NCBI GenBank assembly: GCA_015661095.1
Contig: JACVQI010000138.1
Span: 1 to 5,472, forward strand
Length of the DNA stretch: 5,472 nucleotides
Origin: Gammaproteobacteria bacterium
GTDB taxonomy: Bacteria; Pseudomonadota; Gammaproteobacteria; Eutrophobiales; Eutrophobiaceae
Direction of reading: 5' to 3'
Numbering within the stretch: position 1 is the stretch's first letter; every line of letters starts with the position of its first letter. The notes below the pieces were generated by a model, which saw only the letters and a list, made by a program, of their open reading frames with translations, did not search any database and had not been told where the DNA came from. Both the position numbers and the translations under genes were made by a program. Below, one piece after another: positions 5,249 through 5,472 of the stretch.

Positions 5249-5472
5249 ATGACCGATCAACAGACAGATGAAACGCAAACCATGCGGGTCGATAAATGGT
5301 TATGGTGCGCCCGCTTCTATAAAACGCGGGCACTGGCCGCAGCAGCGATTAAAAAAGGTAAAATCGAAGTCAACGACAATCCCATCAAACCTGCCCATGT
5401 TATCCGTCCCGGGGATGAAATACGCATCAAATCCGGTCCCTACCTGCAACGGATAACCGTACTGGCGCTGGC
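5249..5472 (+). CDS. hslR: Heat shock protein 15 (Hsp15), S4-domain RNA-binding protein, N-terminal part
   Basis: The reading frame runs from ATG 5249 off the right edge, giving 74 complete codons of a protein usually about 130 residues. The S4 domain is clear: MRVDKWLWCARFYKTRALA (residues 12-30), AAIKKGKIEVNDNPIKP and HVIRPGDEIRIKSG follow. The DKWLW-ARFYKTRALA block is diagnostic for Hsp15, which in E. coli is strongly heat induced and binds free 50S subunits that carry stalled nascent chains, helping to recycle them. Two starts are possible, ATG 5249 and in-frame ATG 5282 (residue 12); neither has a strong ribosome site, and the second would begin right at the S4 domain, as the short leader in E. 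coli (about nine residues before the domain) favours the first. The gene is divergent from moaB across 142 bases. No convincing sigma-32 promoter was found. Confidence 0.92.
   Translation, partial: MTDQQTDETQTMRVDKWLWCARFYKTRALAAAAIKKGKIEVNDNPIKPAHVIRPGDEIRIKSGPYLQRITVLAL

Overview
The window reads as ordinary chromosomal DNA of a Gram-negative proteobacterium. It carries an Lpp/OprI-type outer-membrane lipoprotein, a periplasmic L,D-transpeptidase with a signal peptide, Hsp15, MoaB, MazG and the type 2 GTP cyclohydrolase FolE2. Composition looks intermediate in GC (by eye, not computed). The gene set and protein style fit a betaproteobacterium, possibly a Nitrosomonadaceae-like ammonia oxidiser; that placement is inference, since no rRNA or species-specific gene is present.

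Layout. Bases 2-430 (+) are the C-terminal half of folE2. A 291-base gap (431-721) holds no gene but is rich in inverted repeats, ending in a hairpin plus T-run on the + strand. mazG (722-1507, -) follows and is divergent from a solitary HNH nuclease gene (1654-2229, +), with a 146-base AT-rich gap between them. A small alanine-zipper lipoprotein gene (2325-2609, +) has its own promoter candidate and a very strong terminator at 2631-2664. Convergent to it is a tight three-gene minus-strand unit, moaB (5106-4579), a DyP-type heme peroxidase (4575-3691) and an ErfK/YbiS-type L,D-transpeptidase (3683-2667), with gaps of 3 and 7 bases. Divergent from moaB is the start of hslR (Hsp15, from 5249), which runs off the right edge.

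How the genes relate. The most suggestive link is at the envelope: the small lipoprotein ends in lysine, and the gene converging on it across the shared terminator encodes an L,D-transpeptidase of the family that in E. coli joins the C-terminal lysine of Lpp to peptidoglycan. This could be an enzyme-substrate pair, but that is inference. The moaB-DyP-transpeptidase unit mixes molybdenum cofactor synthesis, heme peroxidase chemistry and cell-wall cross-linking and has no obvious single pathway. FolE2, MazG and Hsp15 are housekeeping or stress functions in separate transcription units.

I saw no CRISPR array, transposase, tRNA, rRNA or phage gene, and no convincing undescribed multi-gene system. 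The points most worth a second look are the lipoprotein/transpeptidase pair, the three-gene operon, and the structured gap after folE2.
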